The notes: generated by a model from the letters alone, not told the origin. Shown: positions 45,505 to 57,207, counted from the first letter of the stretch. The stretch is 64,000 nucleotides of DNA from Herpetospermum pedunculosum (GCA_028017165.1 CM051531.1:50593893-50657892); one strand, 5' to 3'. A program made the numbers and translations.

Positions 45505-46273
45505 AAATCCTACAGAGTGATGCGCTCACTCACCCGTTGCACCGCTATGGGGGGGTTCGATTCTGCTCTAGGGCAGATTTTCTTAAAAATTATCAAACAA
45601 CCACTTGGTGCAACGGGTGAGTGAGCGCATCACTTAGATAGCCCAGAGTGGGGGTTGATTGATCCTGCACCGTGCAAACGGGGCATGGATGATTTAAAAT
45701 ATTTAACTGCATTATATACCGCCTATAAAGGCAAATTTTGTCCGCCTAAGATAGCAGAGAGTGGGGGTTCGAAAATTTTGTCCGCCTAAGATAGCAGAGA
45801 GTGGGGGTTCGATTCTGCCCTAGAGCAGATTTTCATAAAAATTATCAAACAACCACATGGTGCAACGGGTGAGTGAGCGCATCACCTAGATAGCCCAGAG
45901 TGGGGGTTGATTGATCCTGCACCGTGCAAACGGGGCATGAATGATTTAAAATATTTAACTGCATTATATACCGCCCATAAAGGCAAATTTTGCGCATCAC
46001 CTAGATAGCCCAGAGTGGGGGTTGATTGATCCTGCACCGTGCAAACGGGGCATGAATGATTTAAAATATTTAACCGCATTATATACCGCCTATAAAGGCA
46101 ATTTTTTTTTTATTTAAAATATTTAACTGCATTATATACCGCCCATAAAGGCAAATTTTTGCCAAATCGAGCATAGCTCAATTGGCATAAGGTTGTGCCC
46201 GTGACTAAGAGGTCATGGGTTCAATCCTCGCATTAATTAAAATACCGTTGCAAAAAAAATCCTACAAAGAGTG
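45505..46273 (+). mobile_element. SINE-like composite with internal tandem array
   Basis: Flanks AAATCCTACAGAGTG (45505-45519) and AAATCCTACAAAGAGTG (46257-46273) look like an imperfect target duplication. Inside, a ~108-bp unit (CAGAGTGGGGGTTGATTG .. TATATACCGCC) occurs three times, near 45645, 45895 and 46010. GGGGGTTCGATTCTGC near 45548 and 45808 resembles a tRNA B box. The right part is a tRNA-like family C SINE (A box TAGCTCAATTGG, B box GGGTTCAATCC, at 46164-46236). A perfect 27-bp inverted pair (45517-45543 and 45607-45633) could form a stem-loop. Confidence 0.65.
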
Positions 46274-47459
46274 GAATAGTAAGCTCACCTGACAGAGGTG
46301 TAAGCTCACTCACCCCTAGATCTCACTTTAAGTTGGCCCAAGGAGTGAGCTTAGGTGGGGTGGACTCCCTAAGCCCACTCTTGTTTGGGACCTTGTTAGA
46401 GAAACACATTCGCATAAAGACTAAATTTCACTCTATTTTTCTAATTCAATTTGCATGATGTGTGAATTAGTGACCAGAGGTCTTAGGTTCGATCACTCGA
46501 CTCATTGTTGCATTTTCTTTTTAGACTACCTGACTCAATCATTACTAAAAGTAAAAGATAAATTATATTTTTGGTCACTAAGATTTGAGTTTGGTAGCAT
46601 TTGGGGTTCTAAGGTTTTAAACTCTACATTTTTTGTTCCTAAGGTTTACATTTGAGACGTTTTTTGTTCCTTCGTCAATTTTTCAGTTAAATCTCAACGG
46701 AAAACTGATGTCAAAATTATTTTTTATTAATTTTTTAAAAAAATATTTTAATTATTAAAAATAAAATTGTTTTTTTCTCTCTCTTCTCCTTCTCTCTTCT
46801 TTGTTGGTGGGGTTCGACTTTTCATTCAAGTGTCAATTCATGACGGTGGCTAGAGGAAGAAGAATATAGAAGGTTGAGAGAGAAGGGAGAGAGGAGAAGG
46901 AGAAAGAAGATAGAAAAAATTAAAAATAAATTTTTTTTTTTTAATTTTAATAATAAAAAAAATTAAAATATTTTTTTACAAAAATGAAATGATGTCAACG
47001 GTCAGCCGGTCAGCAACCCGGGGCACCGCCTCTTCTTAATTCAATTTCCACTCCGTCGAGTCCTCGCACGTGATCCCACCATCACCGGCACCGGCAGGCA
47101 GGCATGTCCCTCACGTGATGCTTCCATATGAGCACGTGCAACGCTGCAAAAGTATCAATTAGTCACCCAAATATTTCACTGTTTTGTTTTTAAATTTCAT
47201 GAAATAATTTTTTTTTATATAAAAAAAATTAGAAATACCGTTGGGATTAAAAGAAATAACTGAATTGGAGAAAGAAAATAAAACAAAAAGTAAAAAAAAA
47301 AAAATAATAATAATAAAAAAAGAGATTGGCTCTGCATACTTAGTAGATGGGATGTCGGTTCCATTATTACATATAGTACCCAAAAATAATTAAATTCCTT
47401 ACATAAATTGTTTTATTATAGAGTAAGAAAAAATATTTTAGTTTAGAGCGAAACTCATA
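46274..47459. other. Intergenic DNA with a GC-rich patch bearing three CACGTG sites
   Basis: 46560-46990 is AT-rich with a weak inverted structure. 46990-47150 is GC-rich and holds three CACGTG palindromes (47067, 47112, 47133). No gene start follows within reach: the next 300 bp are AT-rich and then a TRIM-like element begins. Confidence 0.5.
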
Positions 47460-47889
47460 CATCTCTATAATGATATAATATTATCTATTTTAGATATAAC
47501 TCTCGTGACTTTACTTTTGGTTTCACAAAACAAAATTCATACCATTGGAGATAGTTGTCTCTCTAATATATCCATGATTTTTCTCTTATCTAACCAATGT
47601 GAGATATTGTTTGTACTCTTAACAATCCTCCCCTCGAACAAAGTACTACACATCAACCTCCCCTAAGATAAGATCATATTTCACTTGAGAATATTACCTT
47701 TAATGCTCAACCACGACTCTCAAATAGTCATCCCTCCAAATTACACTTGAGCTAGCAGCAAAGTTCAACCACAGATTCACTATGACTCTAATTATGACAA
47801 TGTCATTGGAGGTTCATCAATATCTTTGTTCGATACTTGAGGATTCTACAGACATGGCTAAGTCAAGGACGTAGCTTTGATACCACTTG
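47460..47889 (-). mobile_element. TRIM-like LTR element lacking its 5' LTR
   Basis: On the minus strand, a primer site-like TGGTATCAAAGC (about 47877-47888), interior, purine tract TCGAGGGGAGGAT and a 3' LTR (about 47460-47625) can be read. The 5' LTR is replaced by other LTR sequence starting at 47890. Confidence 0.65.
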
Positions 47890-48090
47890 TTACTATAGAA
47901 TCGAATAACAAAAAAACAAAAGCGCAAATGAATATCGACATAAATTTACGCGATTTACTAACGTCGTGTTAGCTACGTCCACGGTCAGAAGGGAGAGAAC
48001 AATATTATTATGAATATGAGAGAAATACAAAATGACATACTAGGGGACAGCTGAAGTCATTAGAAGGTTTATATATGACACTCTCGACCT
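47890..48090 (-). mobile_element. Fragment of the LTR family seen in patatin intron 4
   Basis: TGTTAC at 47890, then TAACGTCGTGTTAGCTACG and TCCACGGTCAGAAGG, match the reverse complement of 28740-28872. It adjoins the primer site of the TRIM-like copy, so one element inserted into or recombined with the other. Confidence 0.6.
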
Positions 48091-49154
48091 AATACAAAAT
48101 AGGTCAAAACCCAAAATAAATAGTAAAACTCAAATCATATTTGTTAGAGTTGTCTTAACTATTAAGTTATATATTTAACTTGGCATCTAAAACATAAAAA
48201 TATTTATTTTGATAAAATCAAAGATTAACACCATATTATTTAAATTAAATTTGGAGGCACTTTTATATGTTAGATTTTAGAGTTAGATTGACATATTTTA
48301 TGATTTTTTTATACATCATACCAGTTGAACTATGATTTTGTTGGCGACACTTAAACGATTGAATTTGAGTTATTTCTAAATACTCACTTTTGTGTGATCC
48401 AATAGTTTTTTAATTTATCTTTAGCACATATCGTTTCTATTAGTCCACTCGAGTTTAAAATTGACCTTAGAGTATATAAGTGTTTGTATTTGTCCGTCAT
48501 AAATGGTAAGTTTGAATTTTAAGTCAAGCATGGGCTGAGTTTGATCAGGTGGGTTGTGTCAGAAGCTCTGCAACTGCATGCATCTCAAGGAGCCAACTTG
48601 GGCCTCACTTTGGGCCCACTTAACTCTATCTATATTCTCGTCTCCCAAAATCAATTTTGTGTATCATGTGACTTTATGTGTGAATCAAACAAAATCAAAC
48701 AAACCGACCAATACCACTTCGAGAGTAACACGTTCATGTTGGAAGGATTAAAATCATTTTTTTCATTCTCAAAATCACTCTAAAACATATATGTTAGCGT
48801 TTTTACACTTCTAATTAAACAGTGATTTATATACATCAAAATTGATTTTGAATAATTAAATACATATTTTAGAGTGATTTTAAATAATTAAATACATGTT
48901 TTGACGTGATTTTAAATATGAGAAAAGTCATATGTGTCATGAGTTTAGTATGATTTTCAAAATGATGTGCCATGAGTTTGGAGAACAAAAATAGATTAAA
49001 TCACTTTATAGTACTTAGTGAAAACAATTTGACCTATTGTTTTTAGTCCAACATGTGGAGTGAAAATTCGAATCTCAAATTTTTGACCGAAAATTTAATG
49101 TCTTAATCAATTGAGTCATATTTAGGTTGGCAGGATCTATGATCTAAGTGCTTT
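48091..49154. other. Intergenic DNA, nothing recognised
   Basis: AT-rich. Around 48540-48720 an open frame of 80 codons lacks any recognisable domain. Short direct repeats (TTTTGAATAATTAAATACAT type) occur at 48850-48910. Confidence 0.4.
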
Positions 49155-49620
49155 ATTAAGGACAACGGAACTCAGACATCTCCACAATGATATGATATTG
49201 TTTTATATCCTAACAATCCTCCCCTCGAACAAAGTACCACGACCTCCCCACAAATAGGATCCTTGAGCAACTCGGAAAGCTCAACCATGACCCTCAAATA
49301 GTCATCCATCCGAATTACACTTAGCAACTCGCAAAGCTCAACCAGGGATTCACTATGACTCAAATTATTACAATGTCATTGGAAAACTCATCAATATCTT
49401 TATTCGACACCCGATAATCTTTACAAACATGACTAACATCACCACAATGGTATGATATTGTCGACTTTGTGCCTAAACCCTCATGGTTTTGCTTTTGGTT
49501 TCATCCAAAATGCCTCATAGCATTGAAGATAATTGTCACCCTTTATATACTCATGATCTTTCTCTTTTCTAGCCAATATGAGATATTGTTTGTATCCTAA
49601 CAATCTTCCCCTCAAACAAA
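49155..49620 (-). mobile_element. TRIM-like LTR element, internally rearranged
   Basis: Two copies of the LTR start are seen on the minus strand: TGTTAGGATATAAAACAAT at about 49220 and TGTTAGGATACAAACAATAT at about 49605. The usual interior (CAAATAGTCATCCATCCGAA) lies between. The primer site is not intact. Confidence 0.65.
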
Positions 49621-51603
49621 ATACCACACTTAAACCTACTTTGTTCCCACTGGTTTAGAAAATACATTCAAAAGCAACCGGGGTAAGAAGTAATGTATTT
49701 TGACTAAAAAATACAATGTTTCTTCTAAAAATGGTTATAAAAATTGGGTTCAATAATATAGGGTATATGAATAAGATAAAGAGTGGTGGGCATTGTTGTC
49801 TCATTGAGAAAAGACATAGGAAAATGGAAAAAAGTATGAGATTTTGGTTTAGATTCAAAGTGGGAGAGAAGAAGAAGAAAAAGAAAACAAATGAGTTGAC
49901 AAATAAGGGAACATAATTGTGTGAAATTGGTTAGGTTTTTTTTTTTAGGGTTAATAAGAAGAATGTCTACACAAAAATACGGATAATGGAATTTGTCTAA
50001 ATTTGAGTTTACATTGTAATGTATGGCTAGAGTGTTTTTAGGAGTAAATATCTGTGTGTATAATCTCTATTACACCCTTTGAACATGTTTTTTTTTCACA
50101 ATATTATATTGGTAAAATTTGTTTATTTATTTTAATGGATTAATTAGTTTGTTTAGTTTATTTAATGAGGTGGCTTAAGTGCACGTTAAGATAGACGGTT
50201 GTTTTTTCCGTTTACTTTTGTATCCCATTATGCATCTTTGGTTGGCCCTAGGGTAGATCCCACGCACACAAGGGGAGGGCCGGGAGCACACTCGTCGGGC
50301 ATATATTACGTGGGGGGTTACACCTGTACCTGCCGGGGTAAGGAGGAGGTCCATTTTTGGTTGTTATTAATTTCCGGAAATTGTGGATCTCCACATACAC
50401 CAGTCAAAATTCATTTTTTGTCACAACTAATCCGCCCACAACTATTTAAAGGTTTCAAATTGTCTGGTTGCATTCTTTCTTTAATATTTGCGTATTGTAG
50501 AACCCAATTAAGACCACCATCCAGGGAAAATAATCCAACCATCATTTTCCAGTCACTCTGCAAAACTCGAAAAACCCTCAACCACACAACAACCATCCAT
50601 GTCGTCCCTTCATATTTTTATACGGTTATTTTATAAATACCCTATTCCACAAACAAATACGAAGTTGTTATATTTAACAACGTGTACATCCCCAATAACC
50701 GTCTTTTTTTAAAAAAATTGGAGAACAACCGAATCGCTTAAAAAAAGGAATCACCGGCTATTTTTTAGTTTTTTTGAAATGTTGGAGTTTCCTTTGGTTT
50801 TAATAAACGAAATCATATGTTAAACTAAACAAAACATCTACACCTTCCTAAACTTCAAACCCTAGAATACTAACCTACTAACGGAAATCAGGTAGCCCTA
50901 CAGTAGCCTTACAATGAAACTCGTTCGTTGGTAAACACATGGAGGGAAAAAAATGCGAGAGAGGGGAATGCTTACCAAGTAGGTTATGGAGGAACGACTT
51001 TGCGAGAGAGGAATGCCGAGTCTAGGTCGGACGTACTCGCCTAATGCGTCGGTGGTTCAGTTGCTCTCAGGGTTAACGTAGGGGCGTTTCGTTTGCCTAC
51101 GCTTCTGATTTTTGAAGAATGGAGTTCACGATTCGGCGTTGGCGATCTTTGAAGAAGGCGTCCGTGGTTGAGGTAGCGTGTTCCCAGATTGCCGATTTTT
51201 CATCTACCCATAAATGAATGGAGTAACCGCGTGTTCATAAATGAATTTCCATCTACCCATAAAACACATCATTCCCATTATTGGGAAGCGATACCTTTTT
51301 TTTAAAAAAAACAATCACCTGTTGTTGGCTTCATTTATTATTGAGTAATACTCCGAACTTCCAAACTCATTTCCACCCCCGTTGTTATTGGGTGTGCACG
51401 GACGCACACACCCCACTGTCAATGCTATTTTTTACTGTCTGCAGCTGCACAAACGGAAAATTCCGCCCCAGCATTACTTTGTGTGCAGTCACACACACAC
51501 AAACGGAAAATTTCGCCCCTAACTATAGGTATATACAGCTCTTTGTGGGTATTCTTTTTCCTTGGTATGCAAACATTCACACACCGCCCACTGATGGATG
51601 CAA
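49621..51603. other. Intergenic DNA with short open frames but no recognised gene
   Basis: 50199-50636 is open for 145 codons with no motif I recognise and low-complexity flanks. 50940-51280 is moderately GC-rich with no frame of note. These could be retroelement leftovers; I cannot assign them. Confidence 0.4.
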
Positions 51604-51826
51604 TCTGCCTGTATTACTTACTCCAGTATATAGGCTCATTTTCATTTTTAACGTTATTTACACTATTGGGGGTGGGGTATACCCATATATGCAAATTTGG
51701 ATAGGTTTCATCCCTCTGCCTGTATTACTTACTCCAGTATATAGGCTCATTTTCATTTTTAACGTTATTTACACTATTGGGGGTGGGGTATACCCATGTA
51801 TGCAAATTTGGATAAGTTTCATCCCT
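51604..51826 (+). repeat. 111-bp tandem duplication
   Basis: Units 51604-51714 and 51715-51826 are nearly identical (TCTGCCTGTATTACTTACTC to GTTTCATCCC). The duplication keeps the frame, so the open frame 51281-51859 contains the same ~37 residues twice. Confidence 0.9.
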
Positions 51827-53217
51827 CTAGTTTTTAACGGCTTATCTCTACTTAATTAACCCTCTCTGTTAAATCCACGTCAAACTCTGTTTTCTCTCTC
51901 TTCCTAAACTTTGATATTTTAAAATATTCTATTTTTAATTGTCAAAATTAGTAGCAATTGACGAAGGGTAAACAAGTCCATTTGGTTCTAAAATCTCATA
52001 CTAAATTTAGGATTTAGACATAATTCAAAAGAAAAAAGTGATTGGCCATTTTTCATGTTGGCTGACTTAATTGTAGACATTCCTCTGGTTTCCCCTTTTT
52101 TTTATCCATATTGTCATGTGCAAATTCAGGTTTTGGTCTTTGGCTCCTCGAGCAAACTAAATCAAACAAGTGGGCCCAACTTTGTCATGTCCAATTTTTC
52201 TTCTTTTTTGAAAGAAAAAAAGAAAGAATGAATTTTGGATGTTGATTGTTTGTAACATATTAGTCAATGATAGCTTTTTCTATTTTAACTTCTTTGGATT
52301 TTGTTGACTATCTAGTTTCTTGGGCCTTTAGTCTAGTAGTTATTTTAGTTTATTTTTATTTATTTTTTTTAAATTAAGCTTATAATAATTATTTACCTAT
52401 TTTGGTTATGTCTTATTAATAATCATTTGAACTATGTTTAATAATTAATTGTCAAAGTGAACATAATTTTACTGGCATGTGTATGCTTGGATGACCAAGA
52501 GGTCCGTGGTTCGAATACCCCACCTCCAATGTACTAAAAAAAAATGTTTGATAATTAATTGTTGTTTTATTTTTTTATTTTGAAAGTTGTGCTTGTATTC
52601 TTACAATTTCTTACCATGTTTTCATTTTTAAAGGAAACATTTGAAGTGTAAATCACAATAATGACGTAGTTTATGAGTTTTTTTTCCCTCTCTTTTCTTT
52701 TAATCTCGCTCTCTCGTCTCTCCTCCACAAGATTCCATACCAACCCATCCATCAAGAATGAGCGAGATTGAGCTACGGGTCGAGGCGAGTATGAGATTGA
52801 GAGCAAGAGTGTGATTGAAGAAGAGATTAATATTTTTCCCAAAATTCATCATTCAAATGAAGCTCACGAGTTTCACTGGGTTTTCTTTGCAATTGAAATA
52901 TATTGTGTCCATGTACTCTTTCTTGTTTGACAATCGAAGTCGTCCAAGGGGAAAACATAGATACACAATTTGCGACTTTGTGTGAAGATGATGGCGGCGA
53001 CGACATCGACAAAGGCCAGAACGAGCTTCAGGTTCAGTAATTTGATGGAAACGTTTTAAATGGAATGTGCAGTGACGAGATAACGTATTCAGAAACAGGT
53101 TGAGGAAGAGAGAGAGAAATTACTCTGCTTTCTTTTCAGAAGCGACTTTCTTGATACGAAAGAAAAGGCCTAGCCTGCATGATATGGATTCGTGTGAAGA
53201 AAGAGAGCGAGATTAAA
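51827..53217. other. AT-rich intergenic DNA
   Basis: Apart from the SINE at 52453-52544, nothing is recognisable. 52700-53200 is somewhat richer in GA and contains no convincing gene model. Confidence 0.4.
52453..52544 (+). mobile_element. Short tRNA-derived SINE (family B), 18-bp target duplication
   Basis: 92 bp with B box GGTTCGAATACC at about 52508-52519, then CCACCTCCAATGTACT and an A run. TGTTTAATAATTAATTGT (52435-52452) is repeated with one mismatch at 52545-52562. The A box is degraded. Confidence 0.75.
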
Positions 53218-54736
53218 AAGAGTAATGCTTGGATGCTAGTTCCAACACAAAGTCACTCTCCAAAATGTATCCCAAAAACATTTTGACACGTGTTTATTGA
53301 AAAAAATAATGAGAAAATCCTAGGCGTGCGTATTTGTCTTCTTCCCCTATCTCATTTTTATTCGGCCGCCCGCAACCCTTTACCGTCCATCTTCTTTTCC
53401 TCCGGCGACGTCCTCTCCCTAGCAGCATTTTTTCCCCAACAACGATCAATTACACGCAACTTGTGTTCTCCGTCTAACCAGGCCACCCACGCGAACCCGA
53501 CCTTCGGCGAGTCGATTTGCAGCGACGAAGCCCCCACGCCCTTTGACCAGTGACAACGTGCACCTACCGACGACAACGTCATTCCAGCGGCGACGCAACA
53601 CACATACGACATTTCAACGCTTGACCCGCAACACCCATGACCCGGACGTTAAATGAAATGTTTAATGGGTGGAAAAAAATGTTGGTTGTTGGAAAATTAT
53701 GGAAGGCTTCGCTGCTGATCGTCATGTCAGAGAAGAAATGATGCCGCCGGAGATAGGGGCATATTTACCACGGAGCCAGGGGGCTTGCCCTAACCTTTGA
53801 AACAATACAAGTTTAGTATATAATTTGGGGAATATTTTATAAAACTAGGTGTTGCCTTGGTGGTAAATGGGTGCCTAGCTCCTTGTAGCTTGATTTCAAA
53901 TCCTATCCTCTTGAAATTCCTTTCTTTTTTCTATTTTGTTTCCTTGACGAAATAAATTTGTTTTTTAATATTAAAAATTATCTTTTTTAAATCATTAAAT
54001 ATTTAACTATTCATATATATATATATTGTTTTTTTAATATATATATATATATAACTAAATAAAAAATATACAATACTATAATTTTAATTTTAATTTATTA
54101 TTTAAAAGTAACATTTCTAAACTTTCAATTTTGTATATAATAGGTCTTCAAAAATTTTGAAATTTTTAAAAAATAATTTAACTATTATATAAAATTTGAA
54201 TTTAATATCTAATAGAACCTTAAATTTTTAATTTTGTGTCTTGTGAATTTTAAAAAATTCGAAAGTCAGGGACTAAATTTGTAATTTTGAAAGTTCAGAA
54301 ACCAAATAGACATAAATAATAAGCACAAACCTCAAAGTTTAGAGACTAAATTTGTAATTTTATCTAAATATATGCATTCAAAATTATTTTAATACGAATT
54401 TGTGTCATCGACATTAAGTTTTGAATCTCCCTACTATGGTTAAAAAAAACTACTATATATCAATGTGTTCAAAATTATCTTCATATATATAATTTTAAGC
54501 CCCCTCACTTCGAGTTCTGGCTCTGCCACTAGCCGGAGAGGGGACGTCGTCGGAGAAGGATTGCTTGGGCGACTGAACCAAAACGAGAGAGGGTAGGAAG
54601 ACAAATAAATGGGCCTAGATTTTTTCTTTTTTTTTTTCTGATTTTTTTAATAAACACGTGTCATGGTATTATTGGGGAACATATGTTTGGGAGCATTTTT
54701 GTCATGCACCGTAGCTAACAGCCAAGTATTACTCTT
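53218..54736. mobile_element. Candidate Mutator-like element carrying GC-rich cargo
   Basis: The left end AAGAGTAATGCTTGGATGCT and, ~65 bp further in, GACACGTGTTTATT are mirrored at the right by AATAAACACGTGTC and AGCCAAGTATTACTCTT. The arms are about 90 bp and imperfect. The interior has two GC-rich patches (53360-53640 and 54530-54600) unlike the surrounding AT-rich DNA. This resembles gene-fragment capture by Pack-MULEs. No transposase is seen. A flanking duplication is not clear because of A runs, so the superfamily is inference. Confidence 0.5.
53754..54531. mobile_element. Non-autonomous hAT-type element, 778 bp, 8-bp duplication
   Basis: It is flanked by perfect duplications GCCGGAGA (53746-53753 and 54532-54539). 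The ends TAGGGGCATA and TCTGCCACTA are imperfect inverted repeats (reverse of the right end: TAGTGGCAGA). An 8-bp duplication and a TAGNGGC-type end fit the hAT superfamily. The interior is AT-rich and non-coding. It is nested inside the larger element 53218-54736. Confidence 0.85.
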
Positions 54737-54952
54737 AAAAAAAACTCATAAGTCAAGTCATTATTTTGTTAGCGGTTTGTGATTGTCGTAACTTTTAAAA
54801 TAATTGCTGTAAATTAGTATTTGGTAAATTCTAACTTTAAACTTCAAAAATTAAGTTATATTGTTTGGTAAATTAATACTATATTACTACGATTTAGCTA
54901 TAATTACTAAAGTGGACATATTATTTCAATTATATTTATATTGATGTTTAAT

Positions 54953-55306
54953 AGGGTTGGTTGCACAAACAACAATCAGACCCAAAATAATTGCAAATTT
55001 AGCAAAGTTTAAAACATTTTACAAATATGGCAAAAAATCAGTGGCTATCACTAATAGACTCTATCGTTGATATATGACTATCACTGATAGACTTCTATCA
55101 GTGATAGACTTCTATCACTGAACTATTATCAGTCGCAAAATTCTATAAAAAAGACTACTATCAGCGATAGACTTCTATCAACGATAAACTTCTATCAGCG
55201 ATAGACCATACTATCAGTGATAGAAATTGTCATATCCGCAAATTTTTTAAAAAAATGCTATATTTTTAATTATTTTACTCTAAATTGACATTTGTTACAA
55301 TTTCCC
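54953..55306 (+). mobile_element. hAT-type MITE of the CTATCAGTGATAG family
   Basis: 354 bp, AGGGTTGGTTGCACAAAC to TTACAATTTCCC. It is flanked by perfect 8-bp duplications TGTTTAAT (54945-54952 and 55307-55314). The core holds at least six palindromes of the family type, one after another. Confidence 0.85.
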
Positions 55307-55314
55307 TGTTTAAT

Positions 55315-56117
55315 ATATAAATTTATTATAAAATGATTCTTTTTAAATTTATATGATTTAAATGTCAAATAACTTTGTTCAATTTTAATTATTTGATAAA
55401 AGTTTAGAAAAAATAATTGTTAAAAAAATTTAAATCCATTCTTATTTTGTTTGTATAACATAAACATGGAAGGAAAAAAAAGATTGAAGGATAAATTTAG
55501 AATTTTTAAAATAGAGTTAGAGAATATGACCGATTTTTAAGGAAGCAGAATCCTAAACTGTAAGAGTAAATTGAAAATTGATTTTACATAAATTAATAAA
55601 TAATCAGATTTAACAAACAACTAAACAGTTAAAATTCTCCAACAATTGATTTTTACTCCTTCAAACGCAATGTCAAACGGGCCCTTAGTTCGTTAATAGA
55701 AATTTAATAACAAAGAATAAAATGATTTCTTTTTACAAGTTTTTTTTGACAATATGTTGAGGGTGAAGGATTGAAACTAAGACCTCATGGTCGATACATC
55801 ATGCCGTTATGCTCTTGTTGGGTGAGGATTGAACCTAGGACCTCATGTTTTTTTTTACAAGTTTAGGGACTAAAATTGATGTTTTCAAAGTTCGGGAACT
55901 AGAGAATAAAACAAAGTTGAAAGTTCAGAGACCAAAATAGTATTTAAACCTTATAAAAAACTATCCTTGAATTTTTTCATTTGTTTAAAAATATCCATAT
56001 TCTTAAAAAAAAAAAAAATTACAATATTACCGTTGATCTTTCATAAACGTTTCAAAACTATCCATGAGTCGAAGTCCGTTATATATATATATATAATTTA
56101 GCATAATATTTATAAGA
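55315..56117. other. AT-rich intergenic DNA
   Basis: Besides the SINE at 55743-55851, 55860-55950 carries the common 'TTTAGGGACTAAAATTGA' repeat phrases. No gene was found. Confidence 0.45.
55743..55851 (-). mobile_element. Short SINE (family B) on the minus strand
   Basis: On the minus strand, two B-box-like GGTTCAATCC / GTTTCAATCC motifs follow CATGAGGTCCTA-type tRNA-like text. The tail is A-rich (T run near 55741-55748 on the + strand). TTTTTACAAGTTT occurs on both sides, consistent with a ~13-bp duplication. Part of the body is duplicated. Confidence 0.55.
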
Positions 56118-56490
56118 GGGGAAATTGCACCAGGTGTCAATTTAGGGTAAAATAATTAAAATTATAGCACTTTTTTAAAAGATTTACAAATATGACATTT
56201 TTTATAATGATAACCTTCTATCAGTAATAGTCACTGATAGCAGATCAATAACTATCAGTGATAGCTACTGGTATACCTCTGTTTTTATAGAATTTTGTCA
56301 ATGGCTATCACTGATAGTAGTCTATCAAAGATAATCATTTTATCAATGGTTATCGATGATAACAGTCTATCAGTGACTATCACTGATTTTTTTTTTGTCA
56401 TATTTACAAAATATTTTTTTATTTTGCTATGTTTGTCATTATTTTAGACTTGGACCGGATTGTTATTTATACAATCAATCCTATTTAAAA
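56118..56490 (-). mobile_element. MITE of the CTATCAGTGATAG family, minus orientation
   Basis: GGGGAAATTGCACCAGGTGT at the left and TTATACAATCAATCCT at the right are the family ends, with many CTATCAGTGATAG-like palindromes between. No flanking duplication was found, so the ends may be eroded. Confidence 0.7.
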
Positions 56491-56697
56491 ATAAGAAACA
56501 AAAAGCACATTATTGAGCACTTAGGTTATATATAATCTTCTTGTAAAATTATTTTGAAATAATTTTACAATTTATAGGGACCATTTAATAATTATTCTCT
56601 TATTTTTTTACATAAATCTAATTTTTTATTTTTTTTAGAAACCTTTATAGAAATCTCACCCAAATTTTAAAAACTAAAAGAAAAATAGTTTCTAAAA

Positions 56698-57045
56698 AGA
56701 GATGGTTGCACAAACAGCAATCAGACCCAAAATAATTACAGATTTAGTAAAGTTTAATTTTTTTTGCAAATATGTCAAAAAAAATCAGTGGCTATCACTG
56801 ATAGACTTTATGACTATTACTGATAGACATCTATCAGTAATAGACTTGTATCATTGATAGACTATTATCACTGACAAAATTCTATAAAAAAGACTACTAT
56901 CAGCGATAGACTTTTAGCAGCGATAAACTTCTATCAACGATAGACCATACTATCAGTGATAGAAATTGCCATATCCGCAAATTTTTTAAAAAAGTACTAT
57001 ATTTTTAATTATTTTACTCTGAATTGACATCGGTTATAATTTCCC
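56698..57045 (+). mobile_element. MITE of the CTATCAGTGATAG family
   Basis: AGAGATGGTTGCACAAACAG to TTATAATTTCCC, 348 bp. TTCTAAAA (56690-56697) and TCCTAAAA (57046-57053) flank it as an 8-bp duplication with one mismatch. It is very similar to 54953-55306, sharing the phrase AAAAAAGACTACTATCAGCG. Confidence 0.78.
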
Positions 57046-57207
57046 TCCTAAAAATATGTTATTTTTTTTATATATAATTTAACTCGGATTCAAAATGTGA
57101 TTGTAAAAGGTTGAAAACAAAAGGCATCATGAGTAAGCAATGCTATTGCTAGTTATAAAATTACATTCTCTTATTTCCTCCTCTCCTGGTTCATTGCAAT
57201 GTTCTTA

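Noticed and set aside
45882..46079. Minus-strand frame with repeated residues
   Set aside because: Arises from the tandem array at 45.6-46.1 kb.
46164..46236. Candidate tRNA gene (good A and B boxes)
   Set aside because: The body does not read as a complete cloverleaf, and near copies with A tails exist; SINE is the better call.
50199..50636. 145-codon frame, the longest in the 49.6-53.2 kb region
   Set aside because: No domain, no supporting exons, atypical residue mix; chance frame cannot be excluded.
51281..51859. 192-codon frame containing a 37-residue duplication
   Set aside because: The duplication is a DNA-level 111-bp tandem repeat and the peptide has no recognisable features.
53290..53553. 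Possible gene in the GC-rich stretch
   Set aside because: Frames are short on both strands and lie between inverted arms; better explained as transposon cargo.
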